A program made the position numbers and the translations under genes. From Chitinophagaceae bacterium (GTDB taxonomy: Bacteria > Bacteroidota > Bacteroidia > Chitinophagales > Chitinophagaceae), in contig JADKJI010000024.1 in the NCBI GenBank assembly GCA_016721085.1, positions 1-9,958 on the forward strand: a stretch of DNA of 9,958 nucleotides, read 5' to 3'. This document shows positions 1 through 8,484 of the stretch, one piece after another (positions within the stretch are counted from its first letter, which is position 1; every line of letters begins with the position of its first letter). The notes under the pieces are model-generated. The model was not told the DNA's origin, searched no databases, and saw only the letters and a list, made by a program, of their open reading frames with translations.

Positions 1-288
1 TTGGGTGGAGTTTGGTGTTAGGTATAAGATATTCAAGGAAAACAAGTCAGTAGATTGATTGTTGTTTTTGGTTTAAATATTTTGCGAATAGAAGCGAAAA
101 TTCTTCAACACTGTTCGTACATTCGCCAATTTATTATTCAGCGAATAATTATGATTCATGATAACCACAAAGTTTATAATAGTGACACTTTCTCTAAACC
201 TTTCTTTATATCATCTTCTATGGAAGAAGTAAACTTGCAGGTCAGATTTGTAATTGCAACTAAATAAGAATATAATATCAAGACAACT
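1..288. other. No recognisable gene; AT-rich leader region
   Basis: Only short open frames occur on either strand (one plus-strand frame of about 70 codons, one minus-strand frame of 28 codons from 159 downward), and none resembles a protein I know. The heptamer GCGAATA occurs twice (about 85 and 141). I found no exact TAnnTTTG -7 box ahead of the gene that begins at 289. It may be the upstream region of that gene or the worn remnant of a neighbour. Confidence 0.5.
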
Positions 289-2460
289 ATGCATAAGAAT
301 CATCTGTTGCTGCTTTTGGCCAATGTTTATTAGCGGCATCGCTATTTCACAAAATGTATGGCCAAGGAGATACCTTTATCTTCCGGTGGTAAAGTAACTT
401 ATTTATCAACCTCAGCCAGATAATCTGACCGGTAATAAGTTGACTGGTAGAACTGCTGTTTCTGTAAAGCAAAACAGTAAGAGGATGAGCCTGTATTTGG
501 TGCCATCTTTTGAAGCCACATTGAATACAGATAAGGATAGCCAGATAGCAAGACCTTGAATCTGTAAAAGTTACCAATGCAAAATTCTCTGGAGTGGAAG
601 ATCAGTCCAAAGTAGAGAAACTCTCCCGTTTATTGGAAACAGAAGTGGTGAAATGGAAGTTAGAATTTCATTGGATGCTCTTGTAGCCACCATCAAAAAG
701 GAAAATGCCTCTAGTGGAAACAAGAAATTCAATAATAAGGCACCAAAAGTTTTATATACAGACAAGCCTCTGGCACTTGTACTTCTTGATGGTGAACCCA
801 AGATCCAAAAGATAAGGATCTGGATGCTGAAAGGGTAGTGAACTCTCCCTACCTGATTTTTAAGGAGAAGACAACCAGTGAGATATGTATACTGGAGAGA
901 TCTGGTATAAGTCCGCTTCTGATTACCGGTGGATGATCGCCCAATTACAAACTTTCAAGAGAAAGTAGAGTCAATTGATGAACAGATCAAAAGCAGGAAA
1001 GGAAAACTTTAGTGGTGAAACGAATGAAAATCCTGTGGCAACAGAAATCATTGTGAGCACGGAGCCTGCTGAATTATTACAAACTAAGGGTGCTGCAGAT
1101 TATAAATCCATTTCAGGTACTTAACTGTTATATATTTCAAATTCCTTAAACCATATTTTCAAGGATATCAATTCGCAGAAGACATATGTATTGTTGGCTG
1201 GAAGATGGTATTCAGGAGCAACAATTAGTGGTCCATAGGAATTTATTGAAGCTGATAAATTACCTGAAGACTTTGCCAAAATACCTGAAGGGGTCTGAGA
1301 AAGATGAAGTGTTGGCAAGTGTTGCAGGAACAGATGCTGCGGAAGAAGCAAAGATGATAGATGCTGAAATTCCTCAAACAGCAAAAGTGGATGGAGCTAC
1401 AGCAACTGTGACTGTTACCTACGATGGCAACCCGAAATTCAAGACAATAGAAAATACCTCATTGCAATTGGCTGAAAACTCCAATGTAACGGTGATGAAA
1501 GATGCCAGTGGAAGCTATTTTGCCTTGGAGAATGGAGTGTGGTTTATAGGTAATAGTCCCAATGGCCCATGGTCAGTTGCCAATGACAGGCCCAAGGATG
1601 TAGACAAGATACCAGCTACCAGTGAAGCCTATAATACCAAGTACGTATATGTTTATGAAAGCACCCCTCAATATGTGTATGTTGGCTATACTCCGGGATA
1701 TATGGGTTGCTACGTTTATGGCCCAACGGTAGTTTATGGAACTGGGTTCTATTATAATCCATGGTATGGCTCGTTTATTATCCAAGACCTGTTACCTGGG
1801 GTTTCGGGTTTCATTTATAATCCATGGACAGGATGGAGAATGAGTATGGGTGTGAACGTAGGCTTTATGCATGTGGGGTTCCATTTTGGCGGCTATGGTG
1901 GTTACGGCGGAGGATGGATTGGTCCTCCTTACTATAATCCACCTTATTATCGTCCGCCGTATTATGAGTGGTGGCGAGGTGGCTATTATGGTAAACAGAC
2001 ACATCCAGTACATGTAAACTAATAATAATAACCACCATCAATAACAATCATAATAACATCTATAATAATAAAAGGGCATTTCCACAAGAGGACATAAACC
2101 GGGGAAATTCTGCCCCAAGTAATAAAGGCCTTCGAATAACAACTCTGACCAATAGACCAGCGAGACCTTCTACACATGAGTGCCAACAACGTTTTTGCCG
2201 ATAAGAGCGAATGTGTTCCAGAGAAGATAATAAGGGCAATTGGAATCAACGGGGTGACGGAAATAAGGTTGGAGGCCTGCCGCAGGCCAATGCGGGAACC
2301 ATGAATAAGAGAAAAGTCAAATGTGGGATCAGGGTAATAACCGCCCTTAATAATTATCAACGACGGCAAAGGCGGCCCTTCTGCACGACTGTGCCTGCAC
2401 CTAGCAGAGGAGGCGGTGCTGGAACCACTCAGAGGTGGAGCAGCACGAGGTAGAGGATAA
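289..2460 (+). pseudogene. Broken gene for a secreted Gly/Tyr/Pro-rich envelope protein
   Basis: Joining frames gives one protein of about 720 residues. It starts with a hydrophobic leader (MHKNHLLLLLANV), continues with a region reading GGKVTIYQPQPDNLTGNKL and later TDKDSQIATLESVKV, DALVATIKKEN and EIIVSTEPAELLQTKG, then repeats of a GRWY..GPW type (ALENGVWFIGNSPNGPWSV), then a YVYVYESTPQYVYVGYTPGY stretch, a Gly/Tyr/Trp-rich section, an Asn-rich NNNHNNIYNNK run and an Arg/Gly tail ending at 2458-2460. I recall large Bacteroidota proteins of this layout, often labelled carbohydrate-binding family V/XII; their function is not known to me. At least ten frame changes lie before 1300 (for example near 327, 385, 482, 510, 552, 663, 805, 945, 1008 and 1291). 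Nonsense codons are TGA 879-881 and TAG 1236-1238, where Trp is expected, and TAA 1122-1124. Codons from about 1293 to 2019 are uninterrupted. Frame breaks resume at 2020 and around 2210-2300. The start is the ATG before the leader. Confidence 0.75.
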
Positions 2461-2491
2461 TTATAAAAAGGGATAACCTAATTTAATAACT

Positions 2492-2525
2492 GTCAGTTCC
2501 AGGTAGTACCTGGCTGGCGGTTTTT
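2492..2525 (+). terminator. Rho-independent terminator after the envelope pseudogene
   Basis: GTCAG, a TT bulge, CCAGGT, loop AGT, ACCTGG and CTGGC form a hairpin followed by GG and five T. It lies 32 bases after the stop at 2458-2460, so it fits as the end of that transcript. The hairpin is intact although the gene is not. Confidence 0.65.
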
Positions 2526-2678
2526 AACGCGTTTGCGGAGTTTCAAATATTTGATATTAAATTGTTTGTACAGATAAGAAAGTGCTGATTAAAAAAGGTT
2601 AATCTTAGTAGCAGGCACAATAATTGAACTGGATATACTGTTATTAAAGCAGGAAGGGATTTTCAGGAAATATATTTT
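2526..2678. other. Intergenic stretch without recognisable gene
   Basis: This AT-rich spacer lies between the terminator at 2492-2525 and the candidate promoter at 2679. Short frames are present but none gives a recognisable protein, and I see no hairpin or repeat of note. Confidence 0.4.
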
Positions 2679-2707
2679 TTTGAAAGCCAGGAATCCCCAT
2701 AAATTTG
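2679..2707 (+). promoter_or_regulatory. Candidate Bacteroidota promoter
   Basis: TTTG at 2679-2682 and TAAATTTG at 2700-2707 match the Bacteroidota -33 (TTG) and -7 (TAnnTTTG) elements with a 17-base spacer. It sits just upstream of the broken frame that opens at 2717. If used, the transcript start would fall at about 2713-2715, leaving almost no leader, so either the transcript is nearly leaderless or the gene begins further on. An AT-rich sequence can give this match by chance. Confidence 0.35.
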
Positions 2708-2716
2708 TAATCTACA

Positions 2717-3217
2717 TTGCGCTGTTATTCTACGGCCTCGAAGTTCAGTCAAGATTTTATTGTTACAGTATCTGCCTCACAGTTCATTGATTTTGTTAGT
2801 CCAGAAAGGTCAATCCTGATGCCTCAGGTTATTTCATTGCTTTTTAGTCCGCGCTGGACAATAAAATCACTTAAAGTACATATGAAACTATCAAATTCAT
2901 TGTGTTACCGCAGGACGAGGAAAAGATTCACCGTATTGCATGAAGGCGTTCCAAATTGCAGCAACACTGGACGAGCAGATGGTATTTCTTTTCGAGTTAC
3001 CCCATTTTATGTAGAGACTTATTGCAGTAAAGAGAGTAAGGCTATAGAAGAATACCGGGCTTTTTATAATGGAACATCTTAAACCTTATCTGGAAAAAAT
3101 CCAGCATCTAGGCTTTCTTTTGCAGATGCCAATTTAATGGAAAGGCTATGGTGGATTAGGTTATTACTTCAGTTCATGAAGGAGAAAGATATAACTTTTA
3201 ACTCCAATTCATTATGA
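2717..3217 (+). pseudogene. Unidentified broken gene of about 165 codons
   Basis: I do not recognise this protein. A coherent reading needs all three frames: first CYSTASKFSQDFIVTVSASQ and FIDFVSPE, then from 2809 VNPDASGYFIAF, SALDNKIT and STYETIKFIVLPQDEEKIHR, then from 2943 KAFQIAATLDEQMV, then back to the first frame with PFYVETYCSKESKAIEEYRA and FYNGTS. After an in-frame TAA it goes on with SFADANLMERLWWIRLLLQF and MKEKDITFNSNSL to TGA 3215-3217. The pieces look like ordinary soluble, charged protein sequence and fit end to end, which is why I treat them as one gene. In-frame stops interrupt it between FIAF and SALDN, after DNKIT, after HRIA and after NGTS. The only start in the first frame is TTG 2717-2719; an ATG with an inserted T is possible. 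The 3' end converges on, and slightly overlaps, the cytochrome pseudogene on the other strand. Confidence 0.5.
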
Positions 3218-4040
3218 GCCTTTCAAATGATTTCCACGGCATGAAGTCGGATATTTAATATTTTTCCTTCGGGTGTTTTACCTGTTGTAAGGCGGTTACG
3301 AACTGGGCGCTATTCCCATTTGCCCATATTGCCAGTGAGGGTAAGGTCAGGAATATCTGGTTGACCAGGTCCGTGTCCAGGTCCTCCTTTGAAATTTGAT
3401 CCATGACAACCCATGCATGTTGCTGCGAGAGTGGGCTCCGCCGGCAGCCGTTTCTTCTGGATTTTTATGTCATCAACATGTTGCATTGTAAGTCCAGCTC
3501 TTCTGCAGATAGTAATGGAATTTATTTAAGAATACGAAATAATCCGCCTAATGGTCTTATTTCTTTTTGGGATGGGGTCTTATCTACAGGCGGTTGCTTT
3601 TTCATGATAATACATCAACGCCGCCAATTCCTTATTGCTTAAACTTGGCGGTTGTTTCCTTTACTGGCAGAACCGAAAGGGATTTTCCTTCTTTGATTCC
3701 ATGACGAAGAGTAGTTACCCCAGTCCTCGTCACTATAATCAATGCCCCCTTACCCGATGTGATACTGGGCTTATTTATCGATAATATGGGCATATTTTCA
3801 TCGAACAGCACTTTTCCCTCCGACCGCATGACAATCATCACACAAGCCTTAATGCGGCAATATGTTTTCCCAGTTCAAGATGCCGAATCGGATGGTATTA
3901 TGAGTCTTTGTTTCTTTACTGAATAGACTTCTGTTGGCGCGCGATTCAATATTAAAATAAGCGATTGTATAGAATATGAGTAGTAATATGGCTAAGGTTC
4001 CTATAAGAATGCCTGTCCATTTAAGAATTTTCTTTAGCAT
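3198..4040 (-). pseudogene. Broken gene for a membrane-anchored di-haem cytochrome c
   Basis: Reading down from the ATG at 4040, the product starts MLKKILKWTGILIGTLAILL with one N-terminal membrane segment (about residues 8-29), then IESRANR. After a frame change near 3890-3850 comes GKHIAAL and the haem motif CDDCH. Then follow VLFDENMPILSINKPSITSG, SDEDW, LRHGIKE, LSVLPVKET, a PPVDK..PSQKEIRPLGG linker and IPLLSAEELD, a second haem motif CMGCH (about 3402-3416), GSNFKGGPGHGPGQPDIPD, LTGNMGKWE and FMPW near the end. This order (anchor, CxxCH, methionine region, linker, CxxCH, FMPW) matches periplasmic di-haem cytochromes common in Bacteroidota; the partner is unknown. Both haem motifs survive, but the frame is broken near 3860, near 3780, around 3660-3700, at a TAA before IPLLSAEE, at TAG after GKWE and near 3235. 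No intact copy could be translated from it. The exact 3' end is uncertain. Confidence 0.75.
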
Positions 4041-4271
4041 GCCTGATTATTTTGAATTATAAGGTTTATTTAGTTGGCATGTAAATATGGAAAGAGTTTA
4101 TAGCTGTTTTACATGCATTAGTTGATAAGAAGTATATTTAGTAGGTAGCGGTTAACTTTAGTAAATGCTGAACCGGCACTTCACTTGCAATTCCTCAAAA
4201 AAGCTACTATTCACTCAATAATTTAGACTGAATTGTTTCTTTGGGTATTTTAGGAATGATTGAATGGAACT
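4041..4271. other. Divergent intergenic region between cytochrome and sensor-kinase pseudogenes
   Basis: Both neighbours point away from this stretch, so it should have held both promoters. No exact TAnnTTTG box is present on either strand; near matches (TATATTTA, TAACTTTA) lack the final G. An 8-base inverted repeat, CATGTAAA 4078-4085 and TTTACATG 4108-4115, has a 22-base loop and could be a regulator site or chance. Confidence 0.35.
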
Positions 4272-6298
4272 ATGAAAAAGGTGATTTTCATATTATATCT
4301 TTCTGTTATTGCTCACGCATATATGCGCAGGACACCCTCAACGCTTGATCGGCAACCCAATTGGAAGAAAGCAATGGGGATAGAAGATTACTGTTTGTTT
4401 TACGATGGAGGTATCGATAAAGAGTTGAGTTGATGAAATTAAAACGAAAGAATTCAAAGCCTATTCGAAAGAATTGAGAGGTCAGATATTCACCACCAGG
4501 CCGCTGTTGGTTCAATGGTTCAAATTTGTGATTCGAAATTCGAGCAATACTGATACACTACGTTTGTGGCTGAGTTCAGTTCACTGTTTTACCAGATTGT
4601 ATAATGCGGACAGTTTGTTTTTCCGCAGTGGGGCTTACGAGCCCTATATCGATTTACCTAAACAGAATGGCCCGGTATCTTATGCAAGAGGGAAACTCAC
4701 TATTTACAAAAAACCCAAATCGACATGCGTTTGTTGGTTCCGTAATGAAGATCGTCAGAACCATTTGATACCACCATTCATTAAGTTAGATACTGTTTTT
4801 TTAGGATTATGAAGAAGTGGAAAATGGCCTTGCTGCCAGATATCTTTTTTCTGTTGATGGCTTGCATGGGGGCTGCTTTTTTTTCGTAGGTGGTTACGCA
4901 TTGTATCATTATTTCTCTACAAGGATTCTGCTTATTTATGGTATCTGAGTTATTGCATAGCTGCCTTTTCTCAGGCTTACATTGGATGGATACCGGTTAG
5001 GATGGCAACTGTTTTCTCCTTTTTTTGTGATCGATATTCCTTTTTTTTATATCTGATACCTGTTTTGTATAGTTTTTTTATTGGGGATATGCTTCAATTG
5101 AAGAAGTATTTCAAGAAGGGCTGGCTTATAGTAAAAGTATTAGTGTTTATCTGTATTTTTCAAATGGCGATTCAGCTATTAGAAGTTCGTTTTGGATGGT
5201 TTCCGTTTAATAAGGATTATTATGGAATTCTACTTGTACCCATTCCAATTATGCTGTTGAATGTTGTGTTATTGGTATTGGCGGCCATGAGCAAGAGTCG
5301 TGTTAAGTGGTTTTTGTTTATTGGTATTTCCAGTTTATGGCATGGTACTTATGGTGCTGCCCTTATTACGCATTTATGAACCGTCTACGGATATGAACCC
5401 TGGGACATTCTGGTTAATCAATTTCGATATATTTTCCTAATTGCTGGCTTGACTATCGAGGCCATTTGTTTTTCATTTGCCATTAGCTATCGTAGCAAGC
5501 TAGTAGTGGAAGAGAAAAACAGATTAGAACGGAGTTACAGGGAATCGCTAGAAGAGGCTTTATTGCAGCGAACAAATGAATTGCAAGATTCAGAATAAAT
5601 TAATAGAAGTCAGAAAGTAAAGCAATGAAGCTGAATTCGAGATGAAAAGCAGAGACAGAGATGGGGAACTAAGGGGCTGAAATGAATCCTAACTTTATTT
5701 TCAATTGCTTAAAAACTCCATTAAGCTTTACACTTTAGGAAAAATGATCTAAAGTTTAGCGTCTGCATATCTCACAAAATTTTCTCAGCTAAACTTAGGT
5801 TAGTGCCCGAAAACTCCAAGGACAGGCAAGGTTACCTTGAAAAGGTTGGGAAACTTTGGGTTATATGTTGAATTGGAATCGATACGTTTGAAGGAAAAAA
5901 GGAAATTCGATCTTTTTGTGGACCCTAGGCTAAATGATCAGCAATATGTTGAGTTGACTCCCACTACTGCTTCAGCCTTATGTTGAAAACGCTATCTGGC
6001 ATGGAGTTGATCTTGCATAAGCCAGGAGGCGGCACTATATCTATAAATATTACTCAACCTGATGAATTCTTCTTCATGTTGGAAGTTAAATAATGGTAGG
6101 CATTGGCAGGGAAAGCTACTTAGCACAAGAGGAAGTCTGCAACGGTCCAAAAATCATTTGGACTTAAAAATGACTTCTTTGAAAGATTAGAGGTGCTGAA
6201 TCAGATCTTGAAACAAAGACTGAAGTAGACATAGTGGATCTAAAAGATACGATGGGAATAGTAGTGGCACGAAAACAATATTGGATATTCCACTCTAA
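4272..6298 (+). pseudogene. Broken LytS-type 7TM-DISM sensor histidine kinase
   Basis: The reading starts with a signal peptide (MKKVIFILYLSVIAHA), followed by an extracytoplasmic sensor domain of the 7TMR-DISMED2 type (about 4400-4810; LVQWFKFVIRNSSNTDTLRL). A 7TM region of the 7TMR-DISM type follows (about 4840-5500; includes the open piece at 5002-5379 and LIAGLTIEAICFSFAISYRS), then a coiled coil (EEKNRLERSYRESLEEALLQ). After it come the LytS-class kinase core near 5680 and an ATPase domain with N-box PYVENAIWHG (5976-6005) and FGLKMTS. About 675 codons fits the family. Such kinases are membrane sensors that pass phosphate to a LytTR regulator, here encoded 9 bases downstream. Frame changes and stops are frequent (TGATGA at about 4432; breaks near 4810, 4890, 4940, 5379, 5450, 5595, 5760, 5830, 6010, 6090). 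The phosphoacceptor His of the NPHFIFN motif is Asn (AAC 5691-5693), a missense loss on top of the breaks. Confidence 0.8.
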
Positions 6299-6307
6299 TA
6301 TAACTGC

Positions 6308-7047
6308 ATGTTGAATGCGATTATTATTGATGATGAGCCTGACTGTGTTCGGTTACTGGCATTTAGCTTAAAATGTATTGTCAGGGGATGTTGTGGCCTC
6401 TTGTACAGAAAGTGTTGAAGGGTTAGAGAAAAATAAGAACTTATCAACCAGATATAGTCTTTCTGGATATCAAGGAAATGCCGGTAAGAAATTTCCGGTT
6501 TCAGTTATTGGAAAAGCGATCAAATATTGATTTCCAGCCCTGGTATTTGTAACTGCTTATGATCGATTTGCCGTAAAGGCGTTTCAGGTTTAATGCAAAA
6601 TGGATTATTTATTAAAGCCAATAGATGGTGAGTTAAAGAGGGTGGTTGAAAAAGCATCTCAAAGCCGTCCCAGGGTACAATAGATTCAATCAGTAAAACA
6701 ACAGGTTACAGAATTCTGATAAGCAGTGGACACAGAAAATCGCTCTTCCCTATCAGAATGGTGGTGTTTACTGAAATCAGTAATGCGTATTGTATGGCGG
6801 AAAGCAATTATACTCGTTTTTTCATTTCTGATGGACAGCAATATCTCTGTTTCCAAAAACATTAGTGATATTCAGGAGATTTTGGAGAAGAAATTTCTTT
6901 AAGTACACAGGCAATATTTAGTGAACCTTGATCAGATTCGTAAATATGTAAGGGGTGATGGTAACTATATTGAGATGACAAATGATGTCATGATTCCTGT
7001 TGCGAGGAACAGGGAAGGAAACTATTGAGAAATTTGGTTGGTTGTAA
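6308..7047 (+). pseudogene. Broken LytTR-family response regulator
   Basis: The frame opens MLNAIIIDDEPDCVRLLAFS, a receiver domain with its acidic DD pair. After frame changes it continues with VFLDI and MPVRN (phosphoacceptor Asp of the FLDI motif near 6461), LVFVTAYDRFAVKAF (the conserved Thr) and DYLLKPID (the conserved Lys near 6618). A linker follows, then a LytTR DNA-binding domain: ALPYQNG, FTEISNAYCMAESNYTRFF, VHRQYLVNLDQIRKYVRGDG and NYIEMTNDVMIPVARN, ending EKFGWL. Total length, about 246 codons, is normal for the family. The start lies 9 bases after the kinase stop, so the pair was one operon and one signalling system. Breaks occur near 6370, 6425, 6485, 6590, 6680, 6710, 6790, 6850, at TAA after KKFL (about 6900) and near 7015. 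Receiver and DNA-binding residues are mostly kept, but the protein cannot be made as one chain. Confidence 0.8.
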
Positions 7048-7125
7048 TAAAGTGATTTATAGTATCAAATCATAAGCATTATTTGTGTTCTGTGAGAAAT
7101 TGATTTTGATTACGGTTACAACTTT

Positions 7126-7154
7126 GCATTCGGCGGTTACCAATAATCGAATGC
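7126..7154. promoter_or_regulatory. 7-base inverted repeat upstream of the small secreted gene
   Basis: GCATTCG (7126-7132) and CGAATGC (7148-7154) are perfect inverted repeats with a 15-base spacer, about 30 bases upstream of the start at 7185. Spacing and position would suit an operator or a leader hairpin, but a repeat this short can arise by chance. Confidence 0.25.
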
Positions 7155-7184
7155 CGTATTTAAAATCAATAAAATCCACAAGTC

Positions 7185-7466
7185 ATGAAAAAAGTATTTT
7201 GCACTTCCGCTGCGTTGTTGTTGTTGCCATGAGTTTCTCAACTGAATCTATGGCTGTTGTATCATCAACTAAAAGTATCGAATCTAATTAAAGGCTACAC
7301 CACCTGCTGCTGTAATGAATTCCTTCGTTTCCTATTTTCGAAATGTTCCTGTCCGCCAATGGAAATTGAGGAGTGATGGCAACTGGAGCACATTTCTTAA
7401 GGAATGGTATTGCCTGGGAGGCCACTTTTACTGCTGCTGGCATTGGTGAAATCTGAGGAGAGATAG
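7185..7466 (+). pseudogene. Broken gene for a small secreted PepSY-like protein
   Basis: The start is MKKVFCTSAALLLL, a signal peptide. After a frame change inside a TTG run (about 7210-7230) it reads AMSFSTESMAVVSSTKSIES. After a second break at TAA (7289-7291 region) it continues ATPPAAVMNSFVSYFRNVPV and RQWKLRSDGNW, then after a third break AHFLRNGIAWEATFTAAG and, after a fourth, LVKSEER to TAG 7464-7466. The pattern of a secretion signal followed by K/RWK.R.DG.W.AHF..NG..WEATF..DGTLV resembles the small periplasmic PepSY-like (BLIP-like) proteins found in many Bacteroidota. I give that family name with moderate confidence; the role is unknown. About 93 codons is a normal length. It is followed closely by a good terminator and lies 137 bases after the LytTR pseudogene, perhaps as a separate transcript. 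Confidence 0.65.
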
Positions 7467-7502
7467 TAAATAATTTATTAAGAAATCGTTTTCGGCATTT
7501 CT

Positions 7503-7531
7503 AGCCAGGATCGGAGAGGTCCTGGCTTTTT
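7503..7531 (+). terminator. Rho-independent terminator of the small secreted gene
   Basis: AGCCAGGA (7503-7510) pairs perfectly with TCCTGGCT (7520-7527) across a 9-base loop and is followed directly by a T run. It lies 36 bases after the stop at 7464-7466. Confidence 0.8.
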
Positions 7532-7546
7532 TTATTTTGTGAAATC

Positions 7547-7582
7547 AAAAAGGGAGAAAGCAAATTTGCTTTCTCCCTTTTT
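7547..7582. terminator. Bidirectional terminator, perfect 36-base palindrome
   Basis: AAAAAGGGAGAAAGCAAA is followed at once by its exact reverse complement, giving an A/T-flanked hairpin with T runs on both strands. It lies 18 bases downstream of the dapA stop (7600-7602) on the minus strand and also backs up the plus-strand terminator at 7503-7531. It most likely ends dapA transcription and shields the two converging units from each other. Confidence 0.8.
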
Positions 7583-7599
7583 ATAAATCTTTGAATTGG

Positions 7600-8484
7600 T
7601 TATTGCTTTGCCAGAAATTCTTTTACTTTTTTGTGAAGCCCCTCACTCAAAGGAACCATCGGCAATCGCAGATTATTCTCAAGCAAACCCATCTCTGTCA
7701 TGAATGCTTTAACACCTGCTGGATTGTTTTCAGCAAACATCAGGTCGTAAGCTTCTATTAAAGTATCATTGAGGGCTTTGGCTTTCTTAAAATCACCAGC
7801 AAGACTATGTCTTACCATATCTGAGAACTTTTTTGGAAATGCATTACCGGCAACTGTAATTACACCTTCCATGCCACAGGCAATCTGAGGCATCACCAGG
7901 GCATCATCGCCACTCACTACAAGGAAGTTGGCGGGTTTGTCCCTTAATATCTGCATGCACTGTCCCATATCGCCGCTGGCTTCTTTTATTCCAGCAATAT
8001 TGGGAACATTATTAGCGAGTTTGATTACTGTAGAAGCTGAAACATTTCTTCCTGTTCTGCCTGGAACATTATAAAGAAGGATTGGCTTAGGAGATGCCGC
8101 AGCTAACACTTCATAATGCTTATAAATTCCTTCCTGTGAAGGTTTGTTATAGTATGGACTAGCACTCAATACTGCTGCAGCCTTATCCAATGGGAATGTT
8201 TCAAGGTCTTTGATAAAGGAACGGGTATCATTTCCTCCGATACCAACAACAACAGGAACACGTTTAGCTACTTTTTCTAATGTATATCCAATGATAGCTA
8301 TTTTTTCTTCTTTGCTGAGAGTAGGTGTTTCACCAGTAGTACCTAGAGTTACCACATACTCAACGCCTCCTTTTATTACATGTTCAATGATATTTCCTAA
8401 TGCATCAAGGTCAACGTCTTCATTTGATTTGAATGGAGTTACCAGCGCTACTCCTGTACCTTTTAAAATTTTCTGAAGCGACAT
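7600..8484 (-). CDS. dapA: 4-hydroxy-tetrahydrodipicolinate synthase
   Basis: This cytoplasmic enzyme condenses pyruvate with L-aspartate 4-semialdehyde, the first committed step to diaminopimelate and lysine. The 294-residue product is the usual family length and starts MSLQKILKGTGVALVTPF. It carries the pyruvate-binding GTTGE motif (residues 48-52, with Thr49 and Thr50), Tyr112 in SPYYNKPSQEG, Tyr138 and Arg143 in YNVPGRTG, and the Schiff-base lysine Lys167 in GIKEASGD, so the TIM-barrel active site looks complete. The ATG at 8484 was chosen because the family begins there. The open frame extends upstream to 8667, but that part has no family similarity and would overlap accA. The gene follows accA by 106 bases on the same strand and may be co-transcribed; I see no clear promoter in the gap. 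No frame change or internal stop is present. Confidence 0.97.
   Translation of the reverse strand: MSLQKILKGTGVALVTPFKSNEDVDLDALGNIIEHVIKGGVEYVVTLGTTGETPTLSKEEKIAIIGYTLEKVAKRVPVVVGIGGNDTRSFIKDLETFPLDKAAAVLSASPYYNKPSQEGIYKHYEVLAAASPKPILLYNVPGRTGRNVSASTVIKLANNVPNIAGIKEASGDMGQCMQILRDKPANFLVVSGDDALVMPQIACGMEGVITVAGNAFPKKFSDMVRHSLAGDFKKAKALNDTLIEAYDLMFAENNPAGVKAFMTEMGLLENNLRLPMVPLSEGLHKKVKEFLAKQ

Noticed and set aside
55..267. Plus-strand open frame of 70 codons
   Set aside because: No recognisable motif, no ribosome-site or promoter support, and it begins with a non-ATG start in AT-rich sequence.
2020..2080. AAT/AAC-rich run as a microsatellite or repeat element
   Set aside because: It reads as the poly-Asn part of the envelope protein in the correct frame, so it is coding low complexity.
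1573..2369. Minus-strand open frames opposite the first pseudogene
   Set aside because: They are antisense shadows of the Gly/Tyr/Asn-rich coding sequence and have no protein-like features of their own.
289..7466. Programmed frameshifting or an altered genetic code as the cause of the many breaks
   Set aside because: Breaks are too many, occur at unrelated sequences, involve all three stop codons, and include plain missense loss of a catalytic residue.
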